Source: Blastocatellia bacterium
GTDB taxonomy: Bacteria; Acidobacteriota; Blastocatellia; Chloracidobacteriales; Chloracidobacteriaceae
Length of the DNA: 64,000 bases
Direction of reading: 5' to 3'
Assembly (NCBI GenBank): GCA_019695185.1
Contig: JAIBAN010000009.1
Coordinates: 1 to 64,000 of the forward strand
Part shown: positions 1 to 9,335 of the stretch, piece after piece
Layout: each line of letters begins with the position of its first letter
How positions within the stretch are numbered: position 1 is the first letter of the stretch
Program-made: the position numbers and the translations under genes
The notes under the pieces: model-generated
The model's database searches: none
Told to the model about the DNA's origin: nothing
Seen by the model: the letters and a program-made list of their open reading frames with translations, nothing else

Positions 1-100
1 CTAGACCCTGAACCCTAGACCCTGAACCCTGAACCCTGAACCCTGGACCCTAAACCCTGAACCCTAAACCCTGAACCCTGAACCCTGAACCCTGAACCCC
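1..100. repeat. CCCTGAA heptanucleotide tandem array
   Basis: Thirteen head-to-tail 7-bp units occupy 6-96. Most are CCCTGAA, with CCCTAGA, CCCTGGA and CCCTAAA variants. The array ends six bases before the ATG at 106, so it takes the place where a Shine-Dalgarno sequence would normally lie. It looks like the right arm of an inverted repeat pair whose left arm lies outside the window. Confidence 0.95.
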
Positions 101-105
101 ATCCT

Positions 106-3100
106 ATGCAACGCCTCTTGCTCATGGTTTTGGTGTTCGTGTCTGTCGCTCCGGCCCTGGCCGACCAACCGGTGCGCTTCAGTCGGATTACGCTTGAACA
201 AGGGCTTTCGCAAAATTCCGTCAATTGCATCCTTCAGGACCAGCGCGGTTTTTTGTGGGTGGGAACCAACGATGGGCTCAACCGCTACGACGGTTATGGC
301 TTCACAGTCTTTCGCAATAATCCCAATCGGCCTGGTTCTCTGACAGGGAACCTGGTTGAGACGTTACTCGAAGACAAACAGGGAACACTCTGGGTTGGAA
401 CGGATAACGGTCTGAATCGGTTTGACCCGCAAACCGAAACCTTCACCACCTATATTACAGAGCCGAACAATCCCTACAGCCTGCCCAGCAGTGACGTTCA
501 CTCTCTTTGTGAGATGCCGGATGGCACCTTGCTCGTCCTGACCCGTGCCGGCATGTGTCTCTTTTCCCCTCAAACAGGCCGGTTTCTGAGTCATCATGAT
601 GACCCGGAACATCCCGTCAACCGTTTTCAGCGGGTCTTGGCCTCATTTCTGCTGGCGCGGGACGGCACGCTCTGGGTGGGTGCGGAGCAGATGGGTCTGA
701 TTCGCTATGAACCCCATGCACACCGGTCCAAAACCTACTTGCCCGCTGCCATGTACGGAGCATCCGTTCCCAATCAGGCAACCTTTGTACCGTACCAGGA
801 CGAAACCGGCACCATCTGGATTGGGCAACGCAATGGGTTCAGTCGGTATGACCCGACCACCGACAGTTTTGCTTTTTACAAACTGGAAGCCCCCACACCT
901 GAAAATGAAGCGCGCAATGCGGTGGTGGACATCAAACGGGGACCGGATGGCCGTCTCTGGCTGGCACTTGAATCAAACGGCCTCTGTATTTTTGACCCTG
1001 CCAGTCAGACACTCACCTTTCATCGAAATGACCCCACCGTTCCCTCTTCACTCAGCCGGGACAACCTGCATTCACTTTACTGTGACCGGGCTGGCATTAT
1101 GTGGGTTGGTACCGACGGGGGCGGTCTTTGTGCAGCCGACCCAAACGCCCAACGATTTCAAACGTTGACCGGTGACCGCAACAATCCCAACAGTCTGAGC
1201 GGCAACTATATCAGGGCCTTGTGTGAAGATTCAGCCGGGCGCATCTGGATTGGCACCTTTCAGGCGGGAATTACCTGTTTTGACCCAAAGTCGGGCCAAT
1301 ATCAGCGGTTCCGGAATGATCCGCACAACCCCAACAGCCTGCCGCATGACAATATCTGGGCATTATGTGTGGACTGGGACGATACCCTTTGGATTGGGTG
1401 CGACCGTGGGTTATGCCATTTTGATCCGAAAACCAAACGCTTTACCTCCTACTGGGATGTATTGCCGCATCTGGTTGCCACCGCAGTTTTGGTTGATCAA
1501 TCCAAAACATTGTGGGTGGGGCTCTTTCGCGGCGGTTTGTTCAAATATGATCGTAAACAGGACCGCTTTATCGCCTATTGCCACGACCCGGCCAAACCCC
1601 GCTCTCTTTGTCAGGATGAAGTACGCACCATTTTTCAGGACCATGCCGGGGGACTGTGGGTTGGAACTCAAGGTGGTCTGGCCAAATTTGACCCGTCAAC
1701 CGAATCGTTTACCAATTATCAGCATGACCCGCGCGACCCGCGCAGTCTGAGCCATGGCAGCGTCGTTTCCCTGTGTGAAGATCGGAATGGAACGCTCTGG
1801 GTTGGAACCTATGGCGGCGGACTGAATCGTTTTAACCCGGCCACGGGAACCTTTACTGCCTTGCGGGAGGCCAATGGACTGCCCAATGATGTGATTTATG
1901 GAGTGCAGGAAGACAGTTTGGGAAATCTTTGGATGAGCACCAACAAAGGCTTGGCCCGCTATACACCGAGTACGGGCAACATCCATGCCTACGATGTAAC
2001 GGACGGCCTGCAAAGCAATGAATTCAACCAAACCGCCGCCCTCAAAACCCGTGAAGGTGTGATGTATTTTGGTGGGATTGCCGGATTGAACGCTTTCATC
2101 CCGGAGCAAATCAGTTCAAACACCTATATGCCCCCCGTTGTCCTGACCGGATTTCAGGTTTTCAATCAGCCGTTCCCACTCCCCAAATCCATCACGGCGG
2201 CGGAAACCATCACGGTCAACTATCAGGACAACGTGATGACGTTTGAATTTGCGGCTCTCAGTTTTTCCAACCCGCAAAAAAACCAGTATGCCGTCCTGCT
2301 TGAAGGGTTCGACCAAACCTGGCGGCTCATCGGTACCCAGCGCTCCGCCACCTACACCAATCTGGATGGAGGGACTTATCGTTTTCGGGTGAAAGGCTGT
2401 AATAACGACGGGTTGTGGAATCAAACCGGAGCCATGGTGACACTTGTGGTCAAGCCGCCCATTTGGAAAACCCCCTGGGCTTACACCCTCTATGCAGTCA
2501 CTTTTTTGGGGTTGGCCTATGGCGGCATGCAGCTTCGGACCAGAACCTTGCGGTTTCGCACGCACCTGTTGGAAACCCAGGTCCGGGAACGTACGGCGGA
2601 ATTACAGGCAAGCGAAACCGAAACCCGCCGGAAAGCGCTGGAACTGGCGGTGCTGGTGGAACAGCTTAAACATTCCGAAGCCCGTGCCAAAGAAGCCAGC
2701 CATGCCAAAAGCATGTTTCTTTCCAGCATGAGCCACGAGTTACGAACACCCCTCAATGCCATTATCGGATTTGCCCAGGTCATGGAGCGAACTGCGCATC
2801 GTTCGCTGGAGGACCGGGAACATCTGGCCATCATTACCCGCAGCAGCGAACATTTGTTGGGCCTGATTAACGATGTTCTTTCAATCGCCAAGATTGAAGC
2901 CGGGCAAGTCACGCTGAAAACGGAAACCTTTGACCTGCGCCGCCTGCTCAAAGGCGTCGAAGACATGTTTCGTATCCGGACCACGGACAAGGCATTGTCT
3001 TTTGTGGTGGATTTCGCCCCCAACCTCCCCACAGCGGTCATCGGTGATGAAAGCAAACTGCGTCAGGTGTTAATCAATCTGCTTGGCAACGCGGTCAAAT

Positions 3101-4179
3101 TCACCACTTCCGGCGGTATTACCCTGCGAGCCAGTTGGCACATCGGCAGCGGCAGTTTTGCCGTGGAAGATACCGGTCCGGGAATCCCTCCCGGAGAAAC
3201 CGAAACGATTTTTGAAGCCTTCGCCCAAACCGCAACCGGACAAAAAGCCAAAGAAGGGACCGGCCTGGGGCTTACCATCAGCCGCAATTTTGTGCGGTTG
3301 ATGGGCGGTGAAATCGGAGTGGAAAGCACAGTCGGGGAAGGCACCACCTTCCGCTTTACCATTCGTCTGCCACTGGCCGCCCAACCGCTGGCCGTGCCGG
3401 ACAAGCGGGTTGTCACCGGGTTGATTTCCCCGGCGACGCCGGTCCGCATTCTGATTGCCGATGACATTTATGAAAACCGGCTCCTGCTGGTCAAACTCTT
3501 GCAGGGAGTTGGTTTTGAAATTGCGGAAGCGGAAAACGGACGGGAAACGCTGGAAATCTGCCGCACCTGGAAACCCGACCTGATTTTCCTTGACCTGCGC
3601 ATGCCGGAACTGGATGGATTTGCCACAACCCAGGCAATAAGGCTTCAGGGTTCGGGTTTCAGGGTTCAGGGTTCAGGCAATCTTCCGGCAATGCAGCTAG
3701 AAGCGGAAACTCAAAACCCAAAACGAACAACTCAAACCGCCGAAAATCCCTTAAACCCTGAACCCCGAACCCTGAACCCTGTGATTGTGGCCCTCACAGC
3801 TTCAGCCTTTGATCATGACCGGGAGCGGGTGATGTCACTTGGTTGTGACGATTTTCTGACAAAACCCTTTCAAGAAAGCCAGATTTTTGAAACAATACGC
3901 AAACACTTAGGAGTTGAGTACCGGTATGCCACCTCTGCCCCGCTGGTACGGGACCTTGACACCAGGGTTATCCTGACTCCGATCCGATTGGCATCAATCA
4001 AAGCGGACACCTTGGCGGAATTGTATAGCGCCCTCAGCAGTGGCGATGACCAGGAAGCATTGCGGGCAATTGCCCAGGTAGCGGAATACGACCCGGCGCT
4101 GGGCCAAAAATTGCAGCGCATGGTCAAGAATTTTCAACTTGATGATTTGATGGATTTAATTGAACGAATACCCAAATGA
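106..4179 (+). CDS. Hybrid two-component sensor histidine kinase with periplasmic beta-propeller
   Basis: This 1357-residue protein is a one-piece sensor, kinase and receiver. A signal peptide (about residues 1-20) leads into a long run of propeller repeats with recurring LWVGT-type motifs (about 30-680). A Y_Y_Y domain (about 700-790), a membrane segment (about 805-825) and a coiled coil follow. The HisKA domain has the phospho-acceptor His877 in SMSHELRTPL. The ATPase domain has DTGPGIP and GTGLGL boxes. The C-terminal receiver has Asp1163 in FLDLRMPELDG and TKPF. Related hybrid sensors detect extracellular ligands, often polysaccharide fragments; the ligand here is unknown. The receiver carries an in-frame insertion of about 46 residues (about 1180-1225) made of the CCCTGAA-family repeat. 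The stop overlaps the next gene as ATGA, which indicates coupled expression. Confidence 0.93.
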   Translation: MQRLLLMVLVFVSVAPALADQPVRFSRITLEQGLSQNSVNCILQDQRGFLWVGTNDGLNRYDGYGFTVFRNNPNRPGSLTGNLVETLLEDKQGTLWVGTDNGLNRFDPQTETFTTYITEPNNPYSLPSSDVHSLCEMPDGTLLVLTRAGMCLFSPQTGRFLSHHDDPEHPVNRFQRVLASFLLARDGTLWVGAEQMGLIRYEPHAHRSKTYLPAAMYGASVPNQATFVPYQDETGTIWIGQRNGFSRYDPTTDSFAFYKLEAPTPENEARNAVVDIKRGPDGRLWLALESNGLCIFDPASQTLTFHRNDPTVPSSLSRDNLHSLYCDRAGIMWVGTDGGGLCAADPNAQRFQTLTGDRNNPNSLSGNYIRALCEDSAGRIWIGTFQAGITCFDPKSGQYQRFRNDPHNPNSLPHDNIWALCVDWDDTLWIGCDRGLCHFDPKTKRFTSYWDVLPHLVATAVLVDQSKTLWVGLFRGGLFKYDRKQDRFIAYCHDPAKPRSLCQDEVRTIFQDHAGGLWVGTQGGLAKFDPSTESFTNYQHDPRDPRSLSHGSVVSLCEDRNGTLWVGTYGGGLNRFNPATGTFTALREANGLPNDVIYGVQEDSLGNLWMSTNKGLARYTPSTGNIHAYDVTDGLQSNEFNQTAALKTREGVMYFGGIAGLNAFIPEQISSNTYMPPVVLTGFQVFNQPFPLPKSITAAETITVNYQDNVMTFEFAALSFSNPQKNQYAVLLEGFDQTWRLIGTQRSATYTNLDGGTYRFRVKGCNNDGLWNQTGAMVTLVVKPPIWKTPWAYTLYAVTFLGLAYGGMQLRTRTLRFRTHLLETQVRERTAELQASETETRRKALELAVLVEQLKHSEARAKEASHAKSMFLSSMSHELRTPLNAIIGFAQVMERTAHRSLEDREHLAIITRSSEHLLGLINDVLSIAKIEAGQVTLKTETFDLRRLLKGVEDMFRIRTTDKALSFVVDFAPNLPTAVIGDESKLRQVLINLLGNAVKFTTSGGITLRASWHIGSGSFAVEDTGPGIPPGETETIFEAFAQTATGQKAKEGTGLGLTISRNFVRLMGGEIGVESTVGEGTTFRFTIRLPLAAQPLAVPDKRVVTGLISPATPVRILIADDIYENRLLLVKLLQGVGFEIAEAENGRETLEICRTWKPDLIFLDLRMPELDGFATTQAIRLQGSGFRVQGSGNLPAMQLEAETQNPKRTTQTAENPLNPEPRTLNPVIVALTASAFDHDRERVMSLGCDDFLTKPFQESQIFETIRKHLGVEYRYATSAPLVRDLDTRVILTPIRLASIKADTLAELYSALSSGDDQEALRAIAQVAEYDPALGQKLQRMVKNFQLDDLMDLIERIPK
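3641..3780. repeat. Inverted CCCTGAA-type repeat pair inserted in frame within a coding sequence
   Basis: The left arm (about 3644-3676) is built of GGTTCAG units and the right arm (about 3752-3780) of CCCTGAA units, separated by about 75 bp. The element lies between the part of the receiver domain ending in ATTQAIR and the beta strand starting VIVALTA. It therefore adds about 46 low-complexity residues without breaking the frame. Confidence 0.9.
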
Positions 4180-5723
4180 CTGCCGGCAGCATCTTCATCA
4201 TTGACGACAATCCTAACAACCTCAATTTGTTAGCTGAAATTTTGCGACATCAGGGGTTTGAAGTTCGGGCAGCCAACTCAGGCCGGCGGGGATTGGCGGC
4301 CATTCGTAACTTGATGCCCGAACTGATTATGCTCGACATCACCATGCCGGGCATGGATGGATATGAAGTCTGCGCCGAGTTGAAAAATGAACTCGTCACC
4401 CGTGATATTCCCGTGATTTTTATCAGCGCGCTGGACGATGCCGGAGATAAAGTCCGAGCCTTTGAAGCGGGCGGGGTGGATTATGTGACCAAGCCGTTTT
4501 CTTCGGCTGAAGTGATTGCCAGAGTCCAGACCCAACTCAAACTGGCACGGCTGCGCCAGGAACTGGAAGCCAACAAAAAAGAACTGGAACGGCAAAACGC
4601 CGAACTCCGCCGCAAAAACGAAGAGTTGATTCAAGCTCAAAAACAAACCAATCTGGTTTTTTCGGCGTTGGCCGAAGCCCTGCCCGGAACCGTGCTGGAT
4701 GGCAAATACCGGCTTGACCGGCAGATTGGTTCCGGCGGGTTCAGCGCCGTGTTTCGCGGAACCCATCTGGCGCTGGACACCCCGGTGGCGGTCAAGGTTT
4801 TTCGCCCGATTCCCGGTAATGACCAACCGGAAGCGCTGGAACGCTTCCGCCGTGAAGGGGTTTCAGCGTGCCGGATTCAGCACCAGAATGCCGTTCAGGT
4901 TTTGGACTCAGGAATTTCCGCCAATGGAATCGCCTATCTGGTGATGGAACTGCTCAACGGGCGGACCCTCAACTCCGAACTCCGGGAACAAAGGATTTTG
5001 TCTCCGGCCCGCTGCGCTCAGATTGCCGTCCCGGTCTGCGATGTGTTGGCCAAAGCCCATTCCAACGGTATCGTCCACCGGGACATCAAGCCGGACAATA
5101 TCTTCCTCCATCGGCACGAACGGGGTGAAACCGTCAAAGTGCTTGATTTCGGAATTGCCAAATTGTTTATGGATACGGGCGAAGACGGGCAGCACCTGAC
5201 CATCACCGGCGGGCTGATTGGAACCCCCTATTACATGGCTCCGGAACGGTTTCAGGGTGAACCCTATGATGGGCAATCAGATGTCTACAGTCTGGGAATC
5301 CTGCTCTATCAGATGCTCTGTGGAAAACTGCCATTCATTTCCAAAACCAACAACATGTGGGAAGCCGGGATGGTCCATATCGGCCAGCAACCCAAACCGC
5401 TGACTGAAATCAACAACAGTATTCCGGTTGAAGTTGAAACCATCGTACTCAAAGCGTTGGAAAAAAATCCGGCCCAACGTCCGACCGCCTCTGAGTTTGG
5501 CCGCATGTGGGCTCAGGTGGCCGCAGTCCATGCAGTGGAATTCATTGGCCGCATGAGTGGCAACTTTGAGCTGCCTCTACCTGTGATTGAACCGACCTTG
5601 GTCCAGGGTTCAGCAAGTCCGGATGCGGGCACCATTTTTGAAGCGGCAGGTGCCACCAAAGTGGAACCCGGCCCAACGCAGATGCCGACGGTTCGTCCTC
5701 CGACTCAAATTGAAGAACCCTGA
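4176..5723 (+). CDS. Receiver domain fused to Ser/Thr protein kinase
   Basis: This 515-residue protein starts with a CheY-like receiver (about 5-120, acceptor Asp54 in MLDITMPGMDG). A charged coiled coil (about 128-160) leads to a Hanks-type kinase domain (about 176-435). The kinase motifs look intact: glycine loop GSGGFSAVFRG, Lys207 in VAVKVF, Asp303 in HRDIKPDN, DFG Asp324 and an APE-type segment. The C-terminal tail of about 80 residues is proline-rich and lacks obvious domains. The start codon overlaps the stop of the hybrid sensor kinase, so the two are probably co-translated. Phosphotransfer from that kinase to Asp54 could control Ser/Thr kinase activity; this is inferred from gene order. 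No transmembrane segment is seen, so it is probably cytoplasmic. Confidence 0.93.
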   Translation: MTAGSIFIIDDNPNNLNLLAEILRHQGFEVRAANSGRRGLAAIRNLMPELIMLDITMPGMDGYEVCAELKNELVTRDIPVIFISALDDAGDKVRAFEAGGVDYVTKPFSSAEVIARVQTQLKLARLRQELEANKKELERQNAELRRKNEELIQAQKQTNLVFSALAEALPGTVLDGKYRLDRQIGSGGFSAVFRGTHLALDTPVAVKVFRPIPGNDQPEALERFRREGVSACRIQHQNAVQVLDSGISANGIAYLVMELLNGRTLNSELREQRILSPARCAQIAVPVCDVLAKAHSNGIVHRDIKPDNIFLHRHERGETVKVLDFGIAKLFMDTGEDGQHLTITGGLIGTPYYMAPERFQGEPYDGQSDVYSLGILLYQMLCGKLPFISKTNNMWEAGMVHIGQQPKPLTEINNSIPVEVETIVLKALEKNPAQRPTASEFGRMWAQVAAVHAVEFIGRMSGNFELPLPVIEPTLVQGSASPDAGTIFEAAGATKVEPGPTQMPTVRPPTQIEEP

Positions 5724-5806
5724 CACCATGTGCAATTTGCAAGCAGCCAACTGGAAACCAACCGTCAAGGGTGATGGTCTCCAGCCAAGACAAATTGCAA
5801 AGAAAC

Positions 5807-6487
5807 CTATTGGGGCTGGCTCAACCAAAACTCAGCCAACGCCAAATCACGAGGGTGCGTTATTTTCAGATTATGAATGGGTCCGGGAACAATTCGGACC
5901 GGAAGCCCCAGTTTTTCCACCAGCATGGCATCGTCAGTGACCCGCCAGCCTTCTGCCAGTGCCCGTTCATGCGCAGTCCGCAACAATTGCGCTTCAAAAA
6001 CCTGCGGGGTTTGGACTGCGAACAGAGTTTCTCTAGGTGGGGTGGCGACAACCAATCCGTCCTGAACCTGTTTGACGGTATCCGTCACCTGATGCCCGAC
6101 CACCACTGCCCTGAAAGCACGGGCAGCGGTTAATGATTCAGTGACCAATTGAGCCGAAATAAAAGGACGGACGGCATCATGAACAACTACATACTCGGTT
6201 TCGGCAGGAGCAGCCATCAGGGCTTCCCGCACTGAGTCCTGCCGTTCCTTGCCGCCGGTAACCACCAGCCATGGTTTTTCGAACTTCCACTCGGTGAGGA
6301 GTTCCTGGCAGGCCGCCAGGTCCACGGCAGGAACGGCAACAATGATCCGGTCAAGTTCCGGGCAGGTGGCCAAATGACGAAGCGTGCGGATGATGATGGG
6401 GATTCCGGCCAACTCCAAAAACTGTTTGGCTTTGGTGCTGCCAAAACGGGAACCGGTGCCTCCAGCGGGAACAAGCGCAACATTCAT
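5807..6487 (-). CDS. ispD: 2-C-methyl-D-erythritol 4-phosphate cytidylyltransferase
   Basis: IspD couples CTP with MEP to form CDP-ME, the third step of the non-mevalonate isoprenoid pathway. The 226-residue protein has the N-terminal nucleotide loop VPAGGTGSRFG and KQFLEL, the central VHDAVRPF and the late signature TDDAMLVE, and its length is typical. The start is placed at the ATG at 6487. A TTG four codons upstream would read into the flanking CCCTGAA-type repeat. The gene follows the PIN/TRAM gene in the same direction, separated by an inverted repeat pair. dxr, another enzyme of the pathway, is encoded about 11 kb away. Confidence 0.95.
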   Translation of the reverse strand: MNVALVPAGGTGSRFGSTKAKQFLELAGIPIIIRTLRHLATCPELDRIIVAVPAVDLAACQELLTEWKFEKPWLVVTGGKERQDSVREALMAAPAETEYVVVHDAVRPFISAQLVTESLTAARAFRAVVVGHQVTDTVKQVQDGLVVATPPRETLFAVQTPQVFEAQLLRTAHERALAEGWRVTDDAMLVEKLGLPVRIVPGPIHNLKITHPRDLALAEFWLSQPQ

Positions 6488-6625
6488 CTTAGGGTTCAAG
6501 GTTCAGGGTTCAGGGTTCAGGGTCTTTTCATCCGGGAATTGAGCATTGAGCGCGAAAAAAGGTTCAGGATCAAGGTTCGTGAATTTGAAAACCCTGAACC
6601 CTGAACCCTGAACCCTGAATCCTGT
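6488..6625. repeat. Inverted pair of GGTTCAG/CCCTGAA arrays between two leftward genes
   Basis: On the plus strand GGTTCAG units run from about 6491 to 6523 and CCCTGAA units from about 6591 to 6623. Read along the leftward transcript, GGTTCAG units follow the stop of the PIN/TRAM gene and CCCTGAA-type units run into the ispD ATG. This is the same polarity as at the other codirectional junctions. The whole gap between the two genes is filled by the element. Confidence 0.93.
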
Positions 6626-6627
6626 GT

Positions 6628-7764
6628 TTAGGCAGATTTGGTTGGTGTTATCGGACGAGGGGCGTTCAGGCGTTCGGGCCGTTCCGAACGTTCCGGGCGT
6701 TCGGAGCGATCCATCCGGGCATCACGGGAACTTTCCCGCGGTTCATAACGAGGGGTGCCGCTTTGCGGGGTGCCGCCGTTTTCCTCGTTAAACCGACCGA
6801 AAATCATCTTTCCGGCAGTGGTTTGCAGCACGCTTGTCACGTTGACATCAATGGTTTTGCCGATGTTACGGCGGGCATTGTCCACCACCACCATGGTGCC
6901 ATCATCAAGATAGGCTACACCCTGATTGTATTCCTTGCCTTCCTTCAAAATGAAGACCCGCATGATTTCGCCGGGCAACACCACCGGGCGCAGGGCGTTG
7001 GCCAGTTCGTTGATATTGAGCACCGGCACTCCGCGCAACTGTGACACTTTGTTGAGGTTGAAATCGTTGGTCACGATTTTTCCATCAAGCTGTTTGGCCA
7101 TTTCAATCAACTTGAGGTCCACTTCCCGAATCTCCGGAAAGTCAACATCGGTGATGGTAATATCCAGGTTCTGGTTTTTTTGGATTCGTTGCAGAATGTC
7201 CAGACCACGCCGACCACGGTTCCGTTTGGCGGAATCCGCACTGTCGGCAACCTGTTGCAGTTCTCTGAGCACAAACTGGGGAATCACCAAGCGACCGGCC
7301 AGAAAACCGGTTTCGGCAATATCGGCTACCCGTCCATCAATAATGACACTCGTATCAAGCACCAGATGTTGGGGGCGATTGGGAGTCTGAATCACACCTC
7401 CCAAAGCCAGAAATTCGCGGATATCTCCCTTGGAAGCTCCAATCAAAAGCCCAATATAGCCAAAACTGAGAACCAAAGCCGTCGTCAAAAAGGCTTTGGT
7501 TTCAGGTGAAAGTCCCTGAACTGAGATCAGAAAACCGAGGACCGCCGCCGCAAAAACACCAATGATTGCACCAACTGTACCGCCAACAAGTGATTTAAGG
7601 GATGCCTGCCGAATTCGAGTCTCGAAAAATATGATTGCCAGTCCGGCCCCAAGTGCCAGGATAAGTGAAACTGTCCCACTGCCCGCAACCGGGCGAAAAT
7701 ACCAGGCAGTAATCGCCAAAAGCAGGACGAACACAGCCCGGATCAGAAATACATCAAGATTCAT
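6628..7764 (-). CDS. Membrane-anchored PIN/TRAM domain protein (YacL-like)
   Basis: The 378-residue protein has about four membrane segments (residues 5-125), then a PIN nuclease-like domain beginning LVLDTSVIIDGRVADI with further acidic residues (TDVDFPE, VTNDFNL). A TRAM domain (about 270-335) follows, ending in a basic, disordered tail with repeated RSERPER blocks. PIN domains are metal-dependent RNases and TRAM binds RNA; the YacL family is conserved but poorly characterised. I place the start at 7764, where GGAAGGA lies 12 bases upstream and the first helix begins at once. An in-frame ATG at 7824 is the alternative. Confidence 0.88.
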   Translation of the reverse strand: MNLDVFLIRAVFVLLLAITAWYFRPVAGSGTVSLILALGAGLAIIFFETRIRQASLKSLVGGTVGAIIGVFAAAVLGFLISVQGLSPETKAFLTTALVLSFGYIGLLIGASKGDIREFLALGGVIQTPNRPQHLVLDTSVIIDGRVADIAETGFLAGRLVIPQFVLRELQQVADSADSAKRNRGRRGLDILQRIQKNQNLDITITDVDFPEIREVDLKLIEMAKQLDGKIVTNDFNLNKVSQLRGVPVLNINELANALRPVVLPGEIMRVFILKEGKEYNQGVAYLDDGTMVVVDNARRNIGKTIDVNVTSVLQTTAGKMIFGRFNEENGGTPQSGTPRYEPRESSRDARMDRSERPERSERPERLNAPRPITPTKSA

Positions 7765-8048
7765 GTTTATCAAAAATCCTTCCGTCGCGCCGAAATAGCG
7801 CTGGTATACGGGATATAAAGGCATGACTGTTTTCTCTACTTTGAACGATTGGCTTGTTCCTTGCAAGTCGCTGGAGCATTTGCACGTTTTTTTCGGTTGT
7901 GCGAGTCTATGCGCTTTCACATACAACCGACCTGAAGTCGATTTTCGACTTCCAACCTGCGGTACTTGTGACGGAGTGCCCGTTTCGGCTTCCAAAGGAT
8001 GCCCCAGCTTCCCGTCAGGTACCTTTGACCATGATGTAAGTGCCTCTT

Positions 8049-9179
8049 ATGAAAAATCTTGTCTGGGCGAATATCCAACATCGCCCTATGCGTTTTTTGC
8101 TGACTGCCTTGGGAGTTGCCCTGGGAACTTTGTTGATTCTGTTGACTGTCGGACTGGCTCACGGCTTTGTCAATGACCGAGCCCGCCGCGAAGCCAGCAT
8201 CGGAGCCGAAATTATGGTTCGTTCCGCCGGAACTTTTGGAAGCGGCATGGGTTCCAATCAGCCGTCCCTGCCTGTTTCGCGGGCGGAAGAATTGCGCCGG
8301 ATTCCCCAGGTGCAAGCCGTCACCCCAGTCATTCAATATATCCAGGCGGCTGACAGCGGGTTTGGCTTCCGAGCGATTGAAGCAGTTGATTTTGAAGCCT
8401 ATTCCGCCATCAGTGGGATTCGGATTGTCAGTGGCGGAGTGGCTCAGACGGACCATGAGATCAATATTGACACGCAGTTGGCCAAAGAACGCAATGTCAC
8501 GGTGGGTTCTGAAATCGAGGTTCTGGGCAGCATGATGAAGATTGCCGGAATATACGCCCCCGAATGTGGTGCCCGTATCAAATTGCGCCTGCCGGCCATG
8601 CAGGAGCGGTTGGCAGCCAAAGGGTTATGCTCACTGCTGCTGGTCAAATGCAGCGACCCTGGCCAACAGGATGCGGTGGCCGAGCAGATTCAACGGGCTT
8701 CAACGTTGCGGGCAAAGGCCAACGCCAATGAAATTGAGGACCAGATCATTTTGACCCGTGACCTGCCGGCTCTTTATTCGAAACTTCCGGCCCTCGACAC
8801 CTTTTTGAATGTTGTGATTGGAGTGGCAGTCGGCATCAGCTCACTAGTGATTTTATTGGCGATGTATACCACCATTACCGAGCGCACCCGCGAAATCGGA
8901 ATCCTTAAATCGCTGGGAGCCACCGAAGGGTTCATCCTGCGCGCCATCGAATCGGAAGCCCTGATTATCAGTTTGACAGGAGCCTTGGCCGGACTGGTTC
9001 TTTCTCTCGGAGCACAATTTCTGTTGGTCCGGGCCACGGCACTCAAACATATTGAATTTGAACCTCGCTGGATTGGGTTTGCTTTTGCTGCCGCCCTGCT
9101 GGGAGGTATGCTGGGGGGACTCTATCCGGCTTTGCGGGCTGCCCGGATGGATCCAATTGATGCACTTGACCATGAATAA
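8049..9179 (+). CDS. ABC transporter permease, MacB/FtsX type
   Basis: The 376-residue protein has the MacB/FtsX layout. One N-terminal membrane helix (FLLTALGVALGTLLILLTVG) is followed by a large extracytoplasmic domain (about 45-235) and three C-terminal helices (about 255-365). The cytoplasmic loop TERTREIGILKSLGA and the end motif YPALRAARMDPIDAL are typical coupling sequences. No ATPase partner is encoded in the window, so its nucleotide-binding subunit must lie elsewhere. The ATG at 8049 is chosen over a GTG three codons upstream. The following junction carries a 9-bp-unit inverted repeat pair. Confidence 0.88.
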   Translation: MKNLVWANIQHRPMRFLLTALGVALGTLLILLTVGLAHGFVNDRARREASIGAEIMVRSAGTFGSGMGSNQPSLPVSRAEELRRIPQVQAVTPVIQYIQAADSGFGFRAIEAVDFEAYSAISGIRIVSGGVAQTDHEINIDTQLAKERNVTVGSEIEVLGSMMKIAGIYAPECGARIKLRLPAMQERLAAKGLCSLLLVKCSDPGQQDAVAEQIQRASTLRAKANANEIEDQIILTRDLPALYSKLPALDTFLNVVIGVAVGISSLVILLAMYTTITERTREIGILKSLGATEGFILRAIESEALIISLTGALAGLVLSLGAQFLLVRATALKHIEFEPRWIGFAFAAALLGGMLGGLYPALRAARMDPIDALDHE

Positions 9180-9186
9180 AGTCTTG

Positions 9187-9331
9187 AACGTCTGGGGAGT
9201 CTGGGGAATCTGAGGAGTCCTGGAAGTTTCTCTCTGACAGGATCACAAGTTGACAGCCTGACAAAAGCTGCCAAGCTCCCCAGACTCCCAAGACTCCCAA
9301 GACTCCCAAGACTCCCAGGACTCCCAAGACT
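9187..9331. repeat. Inverted pair of 9-bp tandem arrays (GTCTGGGGA / CCCAAGACT)
   Basis: Left-arm units related to GTCTGGGGA occupy about 9189-9223, eight bases after the stop of the permease gene. Right-arm units CCCAAGACT and variants occupy about 9277-9330 and end just before the ATG at 9336. The arms are reverse complements, so the transcript could fold into a long hairpin. The layout matches the CCCTGAA sites but the unit differs. Confidence 0.93.
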
Positions 9332-9335
9332 TTTT

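Noticed and set aside
1-100. Telomere-like CCCTAA-type array
   Set aside because: The units are mainly CCCTGAA and the same unit recurs inside the chromosome between and within genes. Nothing suggests a linear chromosome end; the window simply begins in an array.
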